From Legionella beliardensis (GTDB lineage: Bacteria; Pseudomonadota; Gammaproteobacteria; Legionellales; Legionellaceae): a stretch of DNA of 64,000 nucleotides. Position 1 is the first letter of the stretch; each line of letters opens with the position of its first letter. This document shows, in pieces, positions 34,719-42,915 of the stretch. The stretch spans positions 1,575,501 to 1,639,500 of the forward strand of contig NZ_UGNV01000001.1 in NCBI RefSeq assembly GCF_900452395.1. The letters are read 5' to 3'. The position numbers and the translations under genes were made by a program. The notes beneath the pieces are model-generated. The model saw only the letters and a list, made by a program, of their open reading frames with translations. It ran no database searches and was not told the DNA's origin.

Positions 34719-35792
34719 ATGACTTATCCACAGAAAACTGCAGCCGCTATTGCAAAAGAAAATGACTATCCAGCGTCTGCCATGTTAAATTTATCGCAAG
34801 TAGGTAAGCAATTTAATTTTTTCAAGCAGCTGCCACCTTATCAAGAAGCTTTAACTAAGTTAAGGCAACTCCTTAGTCATGCTGCATTAGGTGAATGGGA
34901 GCAAGCAAAAACCATTTGGTTAAATGATCCATTACTTTTAACGCATGGTGGCACAATATACCATCCCAATTGCATTGATGAGTTAGACCAAAAAATCGAA
35001 ATTCCAATTGAGATGAATCCAGGGCGTTATAAATATGTTAATTGCACGGCATGGCAAATTGCTTTGATGAATGAAGAATATGATGTGGCGCAAGAAATGG
35101 CTAAGTTTATGACACTTGAAGAAAAGCAAAAACAGTTCAAAATCTTTCCAAATGGAAAAATTACTAAAGTTAATTGGGATTTGAGAGACGCCATAGAACG
35201 ATTAAAAGCGGTTTTTTATGCGATCATAAACGATAAAACCATTAACCCTAGCTGTAATAAGATGAATGAAGACACTTACAAAAAACTAAATGATTTTTAT
35301 CTTTATGTAAAACCAGCAAAACAACAGCGTATGGGCTTGGTATTTGATGTTACTATTTATTTAGAGGCACTTAAATTATATAAAAGTAAATTTAATTCAT
35401 TTCAAAGCTATGCCCAACGTGCCTTTTGGTGTGTGCGTGTCGAAGAATATTTAGCGTCATTATTAGGTACAAGTTATTTACGGTCTCATGTTCAAGGTCT
35501 ACCTAGCGATTTTAAAAAAAAAGATTGTCTCTTAATAGATGGTTCATCTTATTTTGCCTTTCGACGATCTTCTAAATCCATCCCTGGCTTTCATTTTTTT
35601 CTTAATTATAAGGGCCAGCAAATACATGGCGGATGGCGCGATTGCACCCAAGAAAAAGACTATACATTCTGGCCATGGGCTAAGGACTTATTAGGTTATT
35701 TTGAAAAAATTCATCAAGATAATATCAAACAGGGAACATACTTTATGCAGCAATATTCGCCTCAACAGTCCTCTTTGTGCAATATTTTATAG
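34719..35792 (+). CDS. Effector candidate with C-terminal CaaX-like CNIL
   Basis: A 357-residue soluble protein that I cannot place in a named family. Residues about 45-130 look like degenerate ankyrin-type helical hairpins (LGEWEQAKTIWLNDPLLLTH, NCTAWQIALMNEEYDVAQEM). The C-terminal half is rich in aromatic residues. The last residues are SSLCNIL, so the final four fit a CaaX box with Leu at the end, the type usually geranylgeranylated. AAGGAGAGG before the ATG supports the start. Effector status and prenylation are inferred. Confidence 0.55.
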   Translation: MTYPQKTAAAIAKENDYPASAMLNLSQVGKQFNFFKQLPPYQEALTKLRQLLSHAALGEWEQAKTIWLNDPLLLTHGGTIYHPNCIDELDQKIEIPIEMNPGRYKYVNCTAWQIALMNEEYDVAQEMAKFMTLEEKQKQFKIFPNGKITKVNWDLRDAIERLKAVFYAIINDKTINPSCNKMNEDTYKKLNDFYLYVKPAKQQRMGLVFDVTIYLEALKLYKSKFNSFQSYAQRAFWCVRVEEYLASLLGTSYLRSHVQGLPSDFKKKDCLLIDGSSYFAFRRSSKSIPGFHFFLNYKGQQIHGGWRDCTQEKDYTFWPWAKDLLGYFEKIHQDNIKQGTYFMQQYSPQQSSLCNIL

Positions 35793-35820
35793 AAACAATC
35801 TTATTGTTTTAGGTATTATT

Positions 35821-36267
35821 CTACCAATATTCACTAATCATGACGCGGCCCTGGTATTCCTCAACGCGTCTTTTTGTTGCTGGCGAGATATCTACGGGCA
35901 ATTGCTGTAAATAAAACCACTGTTGCTCGGCAATTTCTGCAGAAACAACTGGCTCTTGCTGGCCTAATTGGCAAATATAAAAAATGATATAATCGTCGCG
36001 TTTTTCATGGCAACTGTAATAAACTGAAAATAATTTTGGCCGGCAGGATAAGGTTACGCCTACTTCTTCTTGCAACTCACGTATGAGCGCCTGATAAGGT
36101 GTTTCGCCTGGCTCAATACTGCCACCTATGGTATACCACCCTTTTTGATAAGTATGTTTCACTAATAAAATTTTATCTTCATGCAGCAGTAATGCACGAA
36201 CACCAATGGTTCGTTTTGCTAACAGGTAAAAAATAGCATTTTTTATGACATGATAAAACCGCATCAT
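35821..36267 (-). CDS. Nudix hydrolase
   Basis: A 148-residue Nudix protein. The Nudix box spans residues 48-70, with GGSIEPGETP, RELQEEVGV and the expected Gly and Glu positions (GX5EX7REUXEEXGU). Members hydrolyse nucleoside diphosphates linked to another group. The substrate is unknown. It overlaps no neighbour and is convergent with the 34719 gene. Confidence 0.85.
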   Translation of the reverse strand: MMRFYHVIKNAIFYLLAKRTIGVRALLLHEDKILLVKHTYQKGWYTIGGSIEPGETPYQALIRELQEEVGVTLSCRPKLFSVYYSCHEKRDDYIIFYICQLGQQEPVVSAEIAEQQWFYLQQLPVDISPATKRRVEEYQGRVMISEYW

Positions 36268-36302
36268 CTGTAAAATTTACTCCTCAAGCAATCAAGAAAA
36301 GC

Positions 36303-36328
36303 TTACGCCTCAATAACTTGAGGCGTAA
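36303..36328 (-). terminator. Terminator of the GH16 gene
   Basis: TTACGCCTCAA pairs exactly with TTGAGGCGTAA around a four-base loop, 12 bases beyond the stop codon; on the minus strand it is followed by GCTTTTCTT. Confidence 0.75.
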
Positions 36329-36339
36329 AGTCTAGTGAT

Positions 36340-37854
36340 TTATGGTATTAAAACATCCTTTTGCACCATGGTTGAGCTCTTTTGGTTTTGACACACACTA
36401 TTTAAGAAATACGTAAATTTTCCAGAATTTCCGGGTAGTGTTTTATCCGTCCAAGTTAAACCGGCACCTTTCCATAGGACCCTCTTCATCCAATCGCGCA
36501 CCTCAAAGGTGGTAGCAGGCGACCCACTGCTAGGTGTAACCCACTTTAAAGTAACGGATTTTTTATCCGCAGAGTAAGTTGTTGTAATGTTTCCTGGGGG
36601 ATTACAGATATTTTCAGCTACATTCGCATCGTATTGCACATCAGGTGATTCCTGGTTAGCGCACATTGAGCTTAAAAAATAGGTGTATTTACCAGGTTGA
36701 CCAGGTAAGGTTTTATCGGTAAAGGTTAATAGCGAACCTTCCCATAATAAACGTTTCTGCCAGTCTTTTACCCGATACAATTGGATGGGTGCGCTATTTT
36801 GTGGTTGATTCCACTTTAAGGTAACACTTCTCATATCATCGGTTTGCGATGAGGTGATATTAACTGGTGCTATACATTGCTCCGTAGGCTTACCTCCACC
36901 GACCTGGTACACTTTAATGCTATTTACATCCATACTAGCTTTTTGCAATTGCGGGTTTGGCGCACCAGCGTAAGGGCCACCAACCGCTAAGTTAACAATT
37001 AAATAAAAGCCACCATTAGGATCGTTAAAGCCTCTTCGTAAAGCATTAGGGCCATCGGCAGGTAGCGTATCCGTTCTTAGCGGGCCCCAAACTCTCGTAT
37101 TATCAATATAGCCGGTCATAATATAGCCACCGTTTGGACTTTGGGGATCTTTTTCCCATTCATATCCCCACGTATGAGGCTGTCGATAGGCTAATTCAGG
37201 GAATGTACGATTACCTAAGCCATAGCCCCAGCCACGACAATCATTACCGCCGCAACGAGGGTCGTTGCCATTAAAATGTAAGGCCGCAGTCGTTACGTTA
37301 AATGCTGTATCCTTAGGATAAGCTTCCATAATATCAATCTCACCATTTAATGGCCATTCATTATCATAAGTGGGCATCATCCAAATGGCGGGCCAAAGGC
37401 CGCGATTATAATCAGCTGGGTTACTGCCATTTTGGCATCTTCCATCAGCACTAGCTGTACAATAAGGTAATCTGACGTTGACTTCCAAGTAACCATGCGT
37501 CATTACTTTGGTTGTCCAAATTGCAGAGGGAGTTGGGGCATTGTATGGCGGTGATGTGAGATTAGCGCGAGTCATAATCTCACCTGAGCGCCAGAATCCA
37601 GGATTAACAATATCAGCTAAAAGCGTTAAGGCCCCATCTGTTTTCTTAACAACTTTTCCTGCATCATACACATTGATTTCGCCAGACATGCGATGATCAT
37701 AATTAGTCGGTGCGTAATAATTTAAACCTTCAGGAGATTTATCCTTTAAAATATCTGTTTTGAGTTCACAATTCTTTGCTTGGTCAAATGGACAAGGGGC
37801 CGCAATAATAACTTGAGAAAGTAAAATAGAAGGTAATATCCATTTCTTTTTCAT
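36340..37854 (-). CDS. Secreted GH16 beta-glucanase
   Basis: A 504-residue exported protein, signal peptide ending VIIAAP or just before it. The GH16 domain (about 40-320) has the catalytic motif GEIDIMEAY with Glu172, Asp174 and Glu177, and GLWPAIWMM upstream. This family includes beta-1,3/1,4-glucanases, laminarinases and agarases. Two similar C-terminal modules (about 330-415 and 418-504), each with SVTLKW...DWxKRxLW...FTDKTLPG-type wording, look like fibronectin-III-like repeats. The target is probably amoebal, fungal or plant glucan; that is inference. It probably leaves by type II secretion. Confidence 0.8.
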   Translation of the reverse strand: MKKKWILPSILLSQVIIAAPCPFDQAKNCELKTDILKDKSPEGLNYYAPTNYDHRMSGEINVYDAGKVVKKTDGALTLLADIVNPGFWRSGEIMTRANLTSPPYNAPTPSAIWTTKVMTHGYLEVNVRLPYCTASADGRCQNGSNPADYNRGLWPAIWMMPTYDNEWPLNGEIDIMEAYPKDTAFNVTTAALHFNGNDPRCGGNDCRGWGYGLGNRTFPELAYRQPHTWGYEWEKDPQSPNGGYIMTGYIDNTRVWGPLRTDTLPADGPNALRRGFNDPNGGFYLIVNLAVGGPYAGAPNPQLQKASMDVNSIKVYQVGGGKPTEQCIAPVNITSSQTDDMRSVTLKWNQPQNSAPIQLYRVKDWQKRLLWEGSLLTFTDKTLPGQPGKYTYFLSSMCANQESPDVQYDANVAENICNPPGNITTTYSADKKSVTLKWVTPSSGSPATTFEVRDWMKRVLWKGAGLTWTDKTLPGNSGKFTYFLNSVCQNQKSSTMVQKDVLIP

Positions 37855-38197
37855 AATAATTCCTTAATATTGTTATTGTAATTTTTACATCCTTTACCAG
37901 CTTAACATAAGCCTAGAATTAAAAGAAAATAGTAAGAAATTTTGCAATTTAAATAATTAATTTACTAACAATAGCTTCATTGGTAAAAATGTAAGAAAAT
38001 AGCTTTCATAAAACAATTAAGCAATTTCTCTCAATTTATCAACTGCTGATACGAGCTTCTAATTAACGATTTTAGTTATTACGTTTAGAGTTTCTGAACT
38101 GACTTTAAATGAATACATGCAGGTTTCATGCATTAATTAAGCAAGTATAATAACAGTGTGCTTTAATTTAAATATCAAGTTAATGGCAGAAATAAAG
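37855..38197. other. Intergenic region between GH16 and receiver genes
   Basis: AT-rich and divergent, so it must hold two promoters. I see no gene, strong hairpin or PmrA-type pair. Confidence 0.4.
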
Positions 38198-38584
38198 ATG
38201 AATGAACCTGTACGAATATTAGTCGTAGAAGACGCCAAAGCAGCCCAAATTGTAGCCAAGCTTTATTTAACTGAATTAAATTGTTTAGTTGATACGGCTG
38301 ACAATGGCATGATCGCTTTAACTCAAGCTAATACAGTACGTTATGATGCAATTTTAATGGATTTAGGCTTAAGCAATGGCCCCAATGGATTTGAAACCAC
38401 CAGTTTAATCAAAGCAAGCAGTACTCTTAATAAAGACACGCCTGTCATCGCCTTAACAATTCATAGTGAAGCTCAATTTAATGCACAAGCAGCGGCTGTC
38501 GGTATGAAAGGATTCTTATATAAACCATTTACCCTTTCAGAAGCTAAAGAATTAGTCGATTCCATTAGAAATTCTCTACAATAG
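38198..38584 (+). CDS. Single-domain response regulator (receiver only)
   Basis: A 128-residue CheY-like receiver with the acidic pocket Glu11/Asp12 (LVVEDAK), phospho-acceptor Asp55 (LMDLGLS), Thr87 and Lys109 (YKPFT). There is no output domain. No kinase gene lies nearby. An ATG 15 bases upstream (38183) and a GTG at 38156 are alternative starts; none has a strong ribosome site. It may be a phosphotransfer intermediate or partner of an orphan hybrid kinase. Confidence 0.8.
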   Translation: MNEPVRILVVEDAKAAQIVAKLYLTELNCLVDTADNGMIALTQANTVRYDAILMDLGLSNGPNGFETTSLIKASSTLNKDTPVIALTIHSEAQFNAQAAAVGMKGFLYKPFTLSEAKELVDSIRNSLQ

Positions 38585-38621
38585 TTTCTTAAAGTAACTT
38601 CATTAAACAGATTCCCCACAC

Positions 38622-38648
38622 AGTTATCCACAGTTTTTGGGGATAACT
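38622..38648. repeat. Inverted repeat containing a DnaA-box sequence
   Basis: AGTTATCC (38622-38629) pairs with GGATAACT (38641-38648). TTATCCACA at 38624-38632 is the perfect DnaA box. It may simply be the terminator of the receiver gene. Confidence 0.5.
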
Positions 38649-38656
38649 CATAGACT

Positions 38657-38689
38657 ATTAATATTCACTTAATTTTCTTTTGCTAGAAT
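38657..38689 (+). promoter_or_regulatory. PmrA-box-like promoter of the first paralogue
   Basis: ATTAAT (38657-38662), five bases, CTTAAT (38668-38673), ten bases, TAGAAT (38684-38689). The -10 and the half-site order match the second paralogue almost base for base. Confidence 0.65.
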
Positions 38690-38719
38690 TTGTAATTAGA
38701 TTAGTTTTATAAGTTCATC

Positions 38720-39799
38720 ATGAAGAAGCTTTTTGAAAAAACCCCAGCTACAGCTCATATAGCCGTGTCTGACATGCATGATATACTGCAGCCAGATAAT
38801 ACGCAAGAAATAACTTTCGAACCTCAGAACCAAGAGATAAAACCAGAGAGCCCTGCTGAGCAAAAATTATCTTTAAATTCAAGAAAAAGGACTAATTTAG
38901 CGGTAGAAAAGAAGGATAATAAAGAAGAAAACCCTCTTGATGCAAAAAGGAAAAAAGAGGCAACATTAGAGCCCAGGAAAGAGAAAGAGGTAGAGCCTGA
39001 CGAAGATGATGAAAAATCTGTAGCAGAAAATTATTTTTATGAGCGAGAAGCAGGATTACGTGATATTTCTTTTATCGTTTTAAACGAAATCGGAATTGTT
39101 ATTGGGGCCAGTAGTAAGCTTGAAGATAAAAATGAGCCATTTTTAGTATCTAAAAATGGGATTATTCCTAGCGAAGATGGTTCAACTCATGCCTACATTG
39201 TTATTAATGCCCAACTTAGAAACCAATCTAATCAAATTGCAAACGTGCAAGTCGTCGTTATGCGTGGATTTATTGGCAAAGATAGTAGCCACACTTTCTT
39301 ATTTCAATCAGTGGTATCTAACGCCTATAAGCTTCAAAATGTATTAAAAAAACACGGCATTACTATAGATAGTAGAGACTATTATTTTAGCGGAGAATGC
39401 CAATCTTTATTAAAAGTTAGCGATGTTCAATCTATGATCGGTCAACCTTTAAAAGGCATCACTTTTAATACCAAGGGAACGATAACGGATCGTTTTAAAA
39501 AATCAGATGGTCCTGAACTCACTAGCTATATACCTAAGTCTTGCTTGACTTTGCATTCAAAGCATGACGAGCATCTGAAACTTAGATGCTCTGATGATGG
39601 AATTTTAATAAATAAACAAAGGTCAATTTCATCTTCATCTTTATCATCTTCCCTGCCATCAGATCCTTTCTCATCTATGCCTTATACTTTTTTTGCTAAT
39701 GAAGCTAACTTAAGCAAACAGCCTGATGATAGCCCTACAGAGAAAGATAACGCAGAAAGTACAGTAAGCACTACTACTAAGCTTCATTATGGAAATTAA
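38720..39799 (+). CDS. Unknown paralogue 1 of a tandem pair, effector candidate
   Basis: A 359-residue protein. The first 100 residues are highly charged (Lys/Glu-rich). A core of about 105-285 is shared with the next gene: NYFYEREAGLRD, FLVSKNGIIPS, STHAYIVI, RGFIGKDSSH, YYFSGECQSLL and TFNTKGT. The tail is Ser-rich. I do not recognise the family. Invariant His (THAY), Asp/His (GKDSxH) and Cys (GECQS) could be catalytic but no fold is assigned. There is no signal peptide. The PmrA-type promoter supports effector status. Confidence 0.6.
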   Translation: MKKLFEKTPATAHIAVSDMHDILQPDNTQEITFEPQNQEIKPESPAEQKLSLNSRKRTNLAVEKKDNKEENPLDAKRKKEATLEPRKEKEVEPDEDDEKSVAENYFYEREAGLRDISFIVLNEIGIVIGASSKLEDKNEPFLVSKNGIIPSEDGSTHAYIVINAQLRNQSNQIANVQVVVMRGFIGKDSSHTFLFQSVVSNAYKLQNVLKKHGITIDSRDYYFSGECQSLLKVSDVQSMIGQPLKGITFNTKGTITDRFKKSDGPELTSYIPKSCLTLHSKHDEHLKLRCSDDGILINKQRSISSSSLSSSLPSDPFSSMPYTFFANEANLSKQPDDSPTEKDNAESTVSTTTKLHYGN

Positions 39800-39802
39800 T
39801 GG

Positions 39803-39835
39803 TTTAATATTGCCTTAATTTTTCAATGTTAGAAT
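39803..39835 (+). promoter_or_regulatory. PmrA-box-like promoter of the second paralogue
   Basis: TTTAAT (39803-39808), five bases, CTTAAT (39814-39819), ten bases, TAGAAT (39830-39835). Each paralogue therefore has its own copy of the promoter. Confidence 0.65.
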
Positions 39836-39867
39836 AATTAGAGTAAATTATATACATAAGTCTAATT

Positions 39868-40812
39868 ATGAAGCAACCTTTTGAATCTAATTTGAAAAAC
39901 CCTAATTCCCAAGAATTAAATGATGGTAATTTAGTTGACTCAGATTACTATTTTTATGAAGAGGAAGTAGGGTTACGGGAACACTGTTTTATTATTTTAA
40001 ATGAAATGGGCACTATCATTGGGGCTGGTAGAAAACCAGAGGACGGCAATGATGAGTCATTTTTAGTTTCCAAAAATAACATTATTCCTAGTACTGATCA
40101 GTCAACGCACGCCTACATCGTTATTAAGGCCGAGCGTGAAATCATTATTAATGGCGATCGCCAAAAAGAAGCATTACAGATCGTTGCTATGCGTGGATTT
40201 ATTGGCAAAGATAGTGCTCATAACTCCATCTATACTTATCTCACCAAGATGAAATTAAGTAATTTTAAAGCATTTCTTGATAGAAAAAATATCAAAATGG
40301 AAACAGATTATTATTTTAGTGGTGAATGTCAATCTAAGCTAACTATTGGTGAGATACAAAAAATGATTGGCCATACTTTAACTAACATAACATTTAATAG
40401 CAAAGGTACAGCAACTGAGCGCTATCAATCAAGAACTAGTCCACCTATAATTAGCTATATTCCTGAGTCATGTATGTCTACCCATGAAGTCCATAAAAAG
40501 TTTGATAAGTATTTAAAACTTCATGGCCCTGAATATCGCAGGAAGGTTGAGCAAGGAATTATTTGTCCATCTTCGTCATTTTCATCTTCATCTTCTTCTA
40601 ATGAAGAGGATACAACAGTTGATCAGAGTCCAACATTTATTTCTTCGCTTAAGACTTCTATTTCTGCTGCTACTTCCTATTCTTATTCTTCAATTTCCTC
40701 CATTTATAGTTTTTTTAGCGGCAGTAAAAACCCTACAGCACCTGTGAGTAACGCTAATAATGAGCAAAAACAAGATGAGAACGGGAATACAAATCCTTCT
40801 TCTACTATATAA
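39868..40812 (+). CDS. Unknown paralogue 2 of a tandem pair, effector candidate
   Basis: A 314-residue protein whose core (about 25-205) matches the preceding gene: DYYFYEEEVGLRE, FLVSKNNIIPS, STHAYIVIK, RGFIGKDSAH, DYYFSGECQS and TFNSKGT. It lacks most of the charged N-terminal region of its neighbour. The C-terminal 100 residues are extremely Ser-rich (SSSFSSSSSSNEED). Duplication followed by divergence outside the core is the simplest reading. The function is unknown. Confidence 0.6.
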   Translation: MKQPFESNLKNPNSQELNDGNLVDSDYYFYEEEVGLREHCFIILNEMGTIIGAGRKPEDGNDESFLVSKNNIIPSTDQSTHAYIVIKAEREIIINGDRQKEALQIVAMRGFIGKDSAHNSIYTYLTKMKLSNFKAFLDRKNIKMETDYYFSGECQSKLTIGEIQKMIGHTLTNITFNSKGTATERYQSRTSPPIISYIPESCMSTHEVHKKFDKYLKLHGPEYRRKVEQGIICPSSSFSSSSSSNEEDTTVDQSPTFISSLKTSISAATSYSYSSISSIYSFFSGSKNPTAPVSNANNEQKQDENGNTNPSSTI

Positions 40813-40838
40813 TTTTGCCTTATTAAGTCGCATTATTT

Positions 40839-40878
40839 AGCCTAAGCCTTTTAAAGGCTAGGCTTTTATTTTTTTTTC
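40839..40878 (+). terminator. Rho-independent terminator of the paralogue pair
   Basis: AGCCTAAGCCTTT pairs with AAAGGCTAGGCT with one bulged base, followed by TTTTATTTTTTTTT. The T-run overlaps the last Lys codons of the convergent Tus-like gene. Confidence 0.8.
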
Positions 40879-41702
40879 TTATAACGATAAGCTGCAGCTG
40901 AAGGTAAAAAAACTTCATCTTCAATTTTTTTATCACTTCTGACAGTTGCTAACGAACGTTTCTGTCGACGACTAAAATTCACATCCGTAATTGGTAAATC
41001 ATCCTGATGAAGGTAAATGATAGGCATAGACGTCATTAATTTTTTAGTAAAAGATAATCCATCTTCATTTTTGAAAGTAGCTACATTTGCGGCCCATAGG
41101 CATTGCGTGTCACGATGTATGGCAAGTTTATCATCGTCTAAGAATTGTAATTTTTGTTGTTGAACATCAATATGAAGCCCCTTACCTATTTTATCTAATC
41201 GAGCAGCAAGTTCTTTCTTACTAATTATAATATGAGAATTGTGCTTAACCTGCGTAAAAGTAATACGTCTTGGATGATAATCAAGGCAAGGTATATGGCG
41301 ATATACTTGCTTTAATTTAAGTCTACGAAAACCAGCATTTTTGAGTATGGTGTGAATCACTTGGGTATCTTTGCTCTTCATTTCTTTTAAGTAGTCATTG
41401 ATGACAGACTTTAATTCATCTTTACTGTTGTTAACATTTTGAACGAGTTGCAGCGTTGCTAACGTACCACCTAAAGCACCTTGATAAGATTTAGTATGTT
41501 GAGGAGTTTCCAGATCGCCTGGGTAAAAATCAATTAATGCAGCAAAGAAATGCTCATAATTTGGAACTAAAATTTCTTTATTTGCCGGATCATTGATCCA
41601 AACGGGATGAGTAGTTAATTTTGTACGAATATGATCCTGCAAGATCTCCATGCTTTTAAGCAAAGCATTAAAATGATCAACAATATCAATTGCACTGCTC
41701 AT
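40866..41702 (-). CDS. Tus-like DNA replication terminus site-binding protein
   Basis: A 278-residue protein whose motifs line up with E. coli Tus by eye: the N-terminal AIDIVDHFNALLKSMEIL (Tus: YDLVDRLNTTFRQMEQEL), VYRHIPCLDYHPRRITF (VHRHLPGLITLNAYRTL), HIIISKKELAARLDKI (HIIKNLHRDEVLAQLEK) and MPIIYLHQDD (TPLIALINRD). Tus binds Ter sites and blocks replication forks from one side. ATG 41702 gives a Tus-like N-terminus; the longer frame starts with TTG. The C-terminus is very basic (YRYKKKK). A TATAAT lies about 35 bases upstream, and a 20-base motif repeated at 42916 lies 156 bases upstream. The homology needs a profile search; function is inferred. Confidence 0.65.
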   Translation of the reverse strand: MSSAIDIVDHFNALLKSMEILQDHIRTKLTTHPVWINDPANKEILVPNYEHFFAALIDFYPGDLETPQHTKSYQGALGGTLATLQLVQNVNNSKDELKSVINDYLKEMKSKDTQVIHTILKNAGFRRLKLKQVYRHIPCLDYHPRRITFTQVKHNSHIIISKKELAARLDKIGKGLHIDVQQQKLQFLDDDKLAIHRDTQCLWAANVATFKNEDGLSFTKKLMTSMPIIYLHQDDLPITDVNFSRRQKRSLATVRSDKKIEDEVFLPSAAAYRYKKKK

Positions 41703-41857
41703 AACCGGCTTAACCTTATTGTTCGATAATAAAGTGATATTATACAAGCTATTTACAAAATAGCGGAATTGTATTTCTATTTTGCTTGGTTTAATTTGCT
41801 CAATTTTTTATTTATTGGTTTGAATTTTTTAAACTTTTGTAATTTAATTAATATATT

Positions 41858-41877
41858 TTGGTAATGTGCTAAATATT
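41858..41877 (+). repeat. 20-base motif copy 1 (candidate Tus-binding site)
   Basis: TTGGTAATGTGCTAAATATT, identical to 42916-42935 and in the same orientation. It lies upstream of the tus-like gene, where E. coli places TerB. It resembles but does not equal the E. coli Ter core GTATGTTGTAACTA. Confidence 0.5.
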
Positions 41878-41928
41878 GAATACCTGTCATTTTACCAACG
41901 TTATTTTTGGCTATATTTTATTAATGGC

Positions 41929-42264
41929 TTAATGAAGCTTTTGCCCATTAGGTACTTTAGCCTCAGTGGTAGCTAAGCATATTGCGCCATTCTCATCAGA
42001 AAAGCCTACTAATAAAAATTGCGAAGTAAATCCTGCGATATTCTTTTCACCTAAGTTTACACAGCCAATCACTTTGCGCCCTACAAGTGACTTAGGCGTA
42101 TAATGAATGGTAATTTGTGCTGATGTCTGTAAAATACCAAAAGTCGGCCCAAAATCAACCCACACTTTATAAGCTGGCTTTTTAGCTCGTAAGAATTGCT
42201 CTGCCTTAATAATTGTTCCTGAGCGTAAGTCTATTTTTTCAAATTCATCATAAGTGATAATCAT
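41929..42264 (-). CDS. csaA: CsaA-type tRNA-binding-domain protein
   Basis: A 111-residue OB-fold protein of the CsaA/EMAP-II-like group: FEKIDLRSGTIIKAEQF, AYKVWVDFGPTFGILQTSAQ, and VNLGEKNIAGFTSQFLLVGF. CsaA is a dimeric tRNA-binding protein proposed to have chaperone or export roles. ATG 42264 is preferred; a TTG 18 bases upstream is less likely. Length is typical. The symbol rests on family resemblance. Confidence 0.8.
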   Translation of the reverse strand: MIITYDEFEKIDLRSGTIIKAEQFLRAKKPAYKVWVDFGPTFGILQTSAQITIHYTPKSLVGRKVIGCVNLGEKNIAGFTSQFLLVGFSDENGAICLATTEAKVPNGQKLH

Positions 42265-42352
42265 GCTGCCCCACCCTTCCAAAATTAGTTGTATTACATT
42301 TTTACGTATATTCGGGTAAAATTCTATTGAAAAGAGCCTATTAATCTACTGC

Positions 42353-42838
42353 ATGACCATTTACTTAATTATTAAAATTTTGCATATCATTAGCTCAACT
42401 ATCCTCTTTGGTACAGGGATGGGGATTGCATTTTTTATGTATCGCACCAAATTTACGACTAATTTGCAGGAAAAATATTATGCTATTCGTAATACTGTAT
42501 TGGCAGATTTTATTTTTACGACCCCCGCAGTTATTGTACAACCATTAACAGGGATAGCACTAATCTGGCTTCTAGGCTATCCTTGGGATGCTCCCTGGCT
42601 TTTAGCAACCTATGTTTTATATGTGTTTATAGGTTGTTTTTGGCTCCCTGTGGTATGGATTCAAATCAAATTACGAAACATACTCGCGCACTGCATACAA
42701 AACCAGACTGACCTACCAGCAAATTATTATAAACTTTTTAACATATGGTTTCTTTTTGGATTCCCTGCTTTTTTAGGAATAATTGTTATTTTCTATTTAA
42801 TGGTCGCTAAGATAGTGCCCTTTTCCATGTGGCCTTGA
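42353..42838 (+). CDS. DUF2269 inner-membrane protein
   Basis: A 161-residue protein with four hydrophobic helices and the DUF2269 pattern: IIKILHIISSTILFGTGMGI at the start, FIFTTPAVIVQPLTGIAL, and VWIQIKLRN. Membrane role unknown. It is divergent from csaA. Confidence 0.75.
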   Translation: MTIYLIIKILHIISSTILFGTGMGIAFFMYRTKFTTNLQEKYYAIRNTVLADFIFTTPAVIVQPLTGIALIWLLGYPWDAPWLLATYVLYVFIGCFWLPVVWIQIKLRNILAHCIQNQTDLPANYYKLFNIWFLFGFPAFLGIIVIFYLMVAKIVPFSMWP

Positions 42839-42915
42839 AGATATTATTGTTTGTCTTTTATTATTTTACTTTCAATTTGAGATTGCCTTTATTTTAGGTA
42901 TTTTTGCAATCTTTA

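Noticed and set aside
38622-38648. Replication origin
   Set aside because: Only one perfect DnaA box, and no AT-rich unwinding cluster with further boxes or dnaA/gidA neighbours.
40866-41747. Longer form of the Tus-like protein starting at 41747
   Set aside because: The start would be TTG overlapping the TATAAT promoter word; the ATG at 41702 gives a Tus-like N-terminus.
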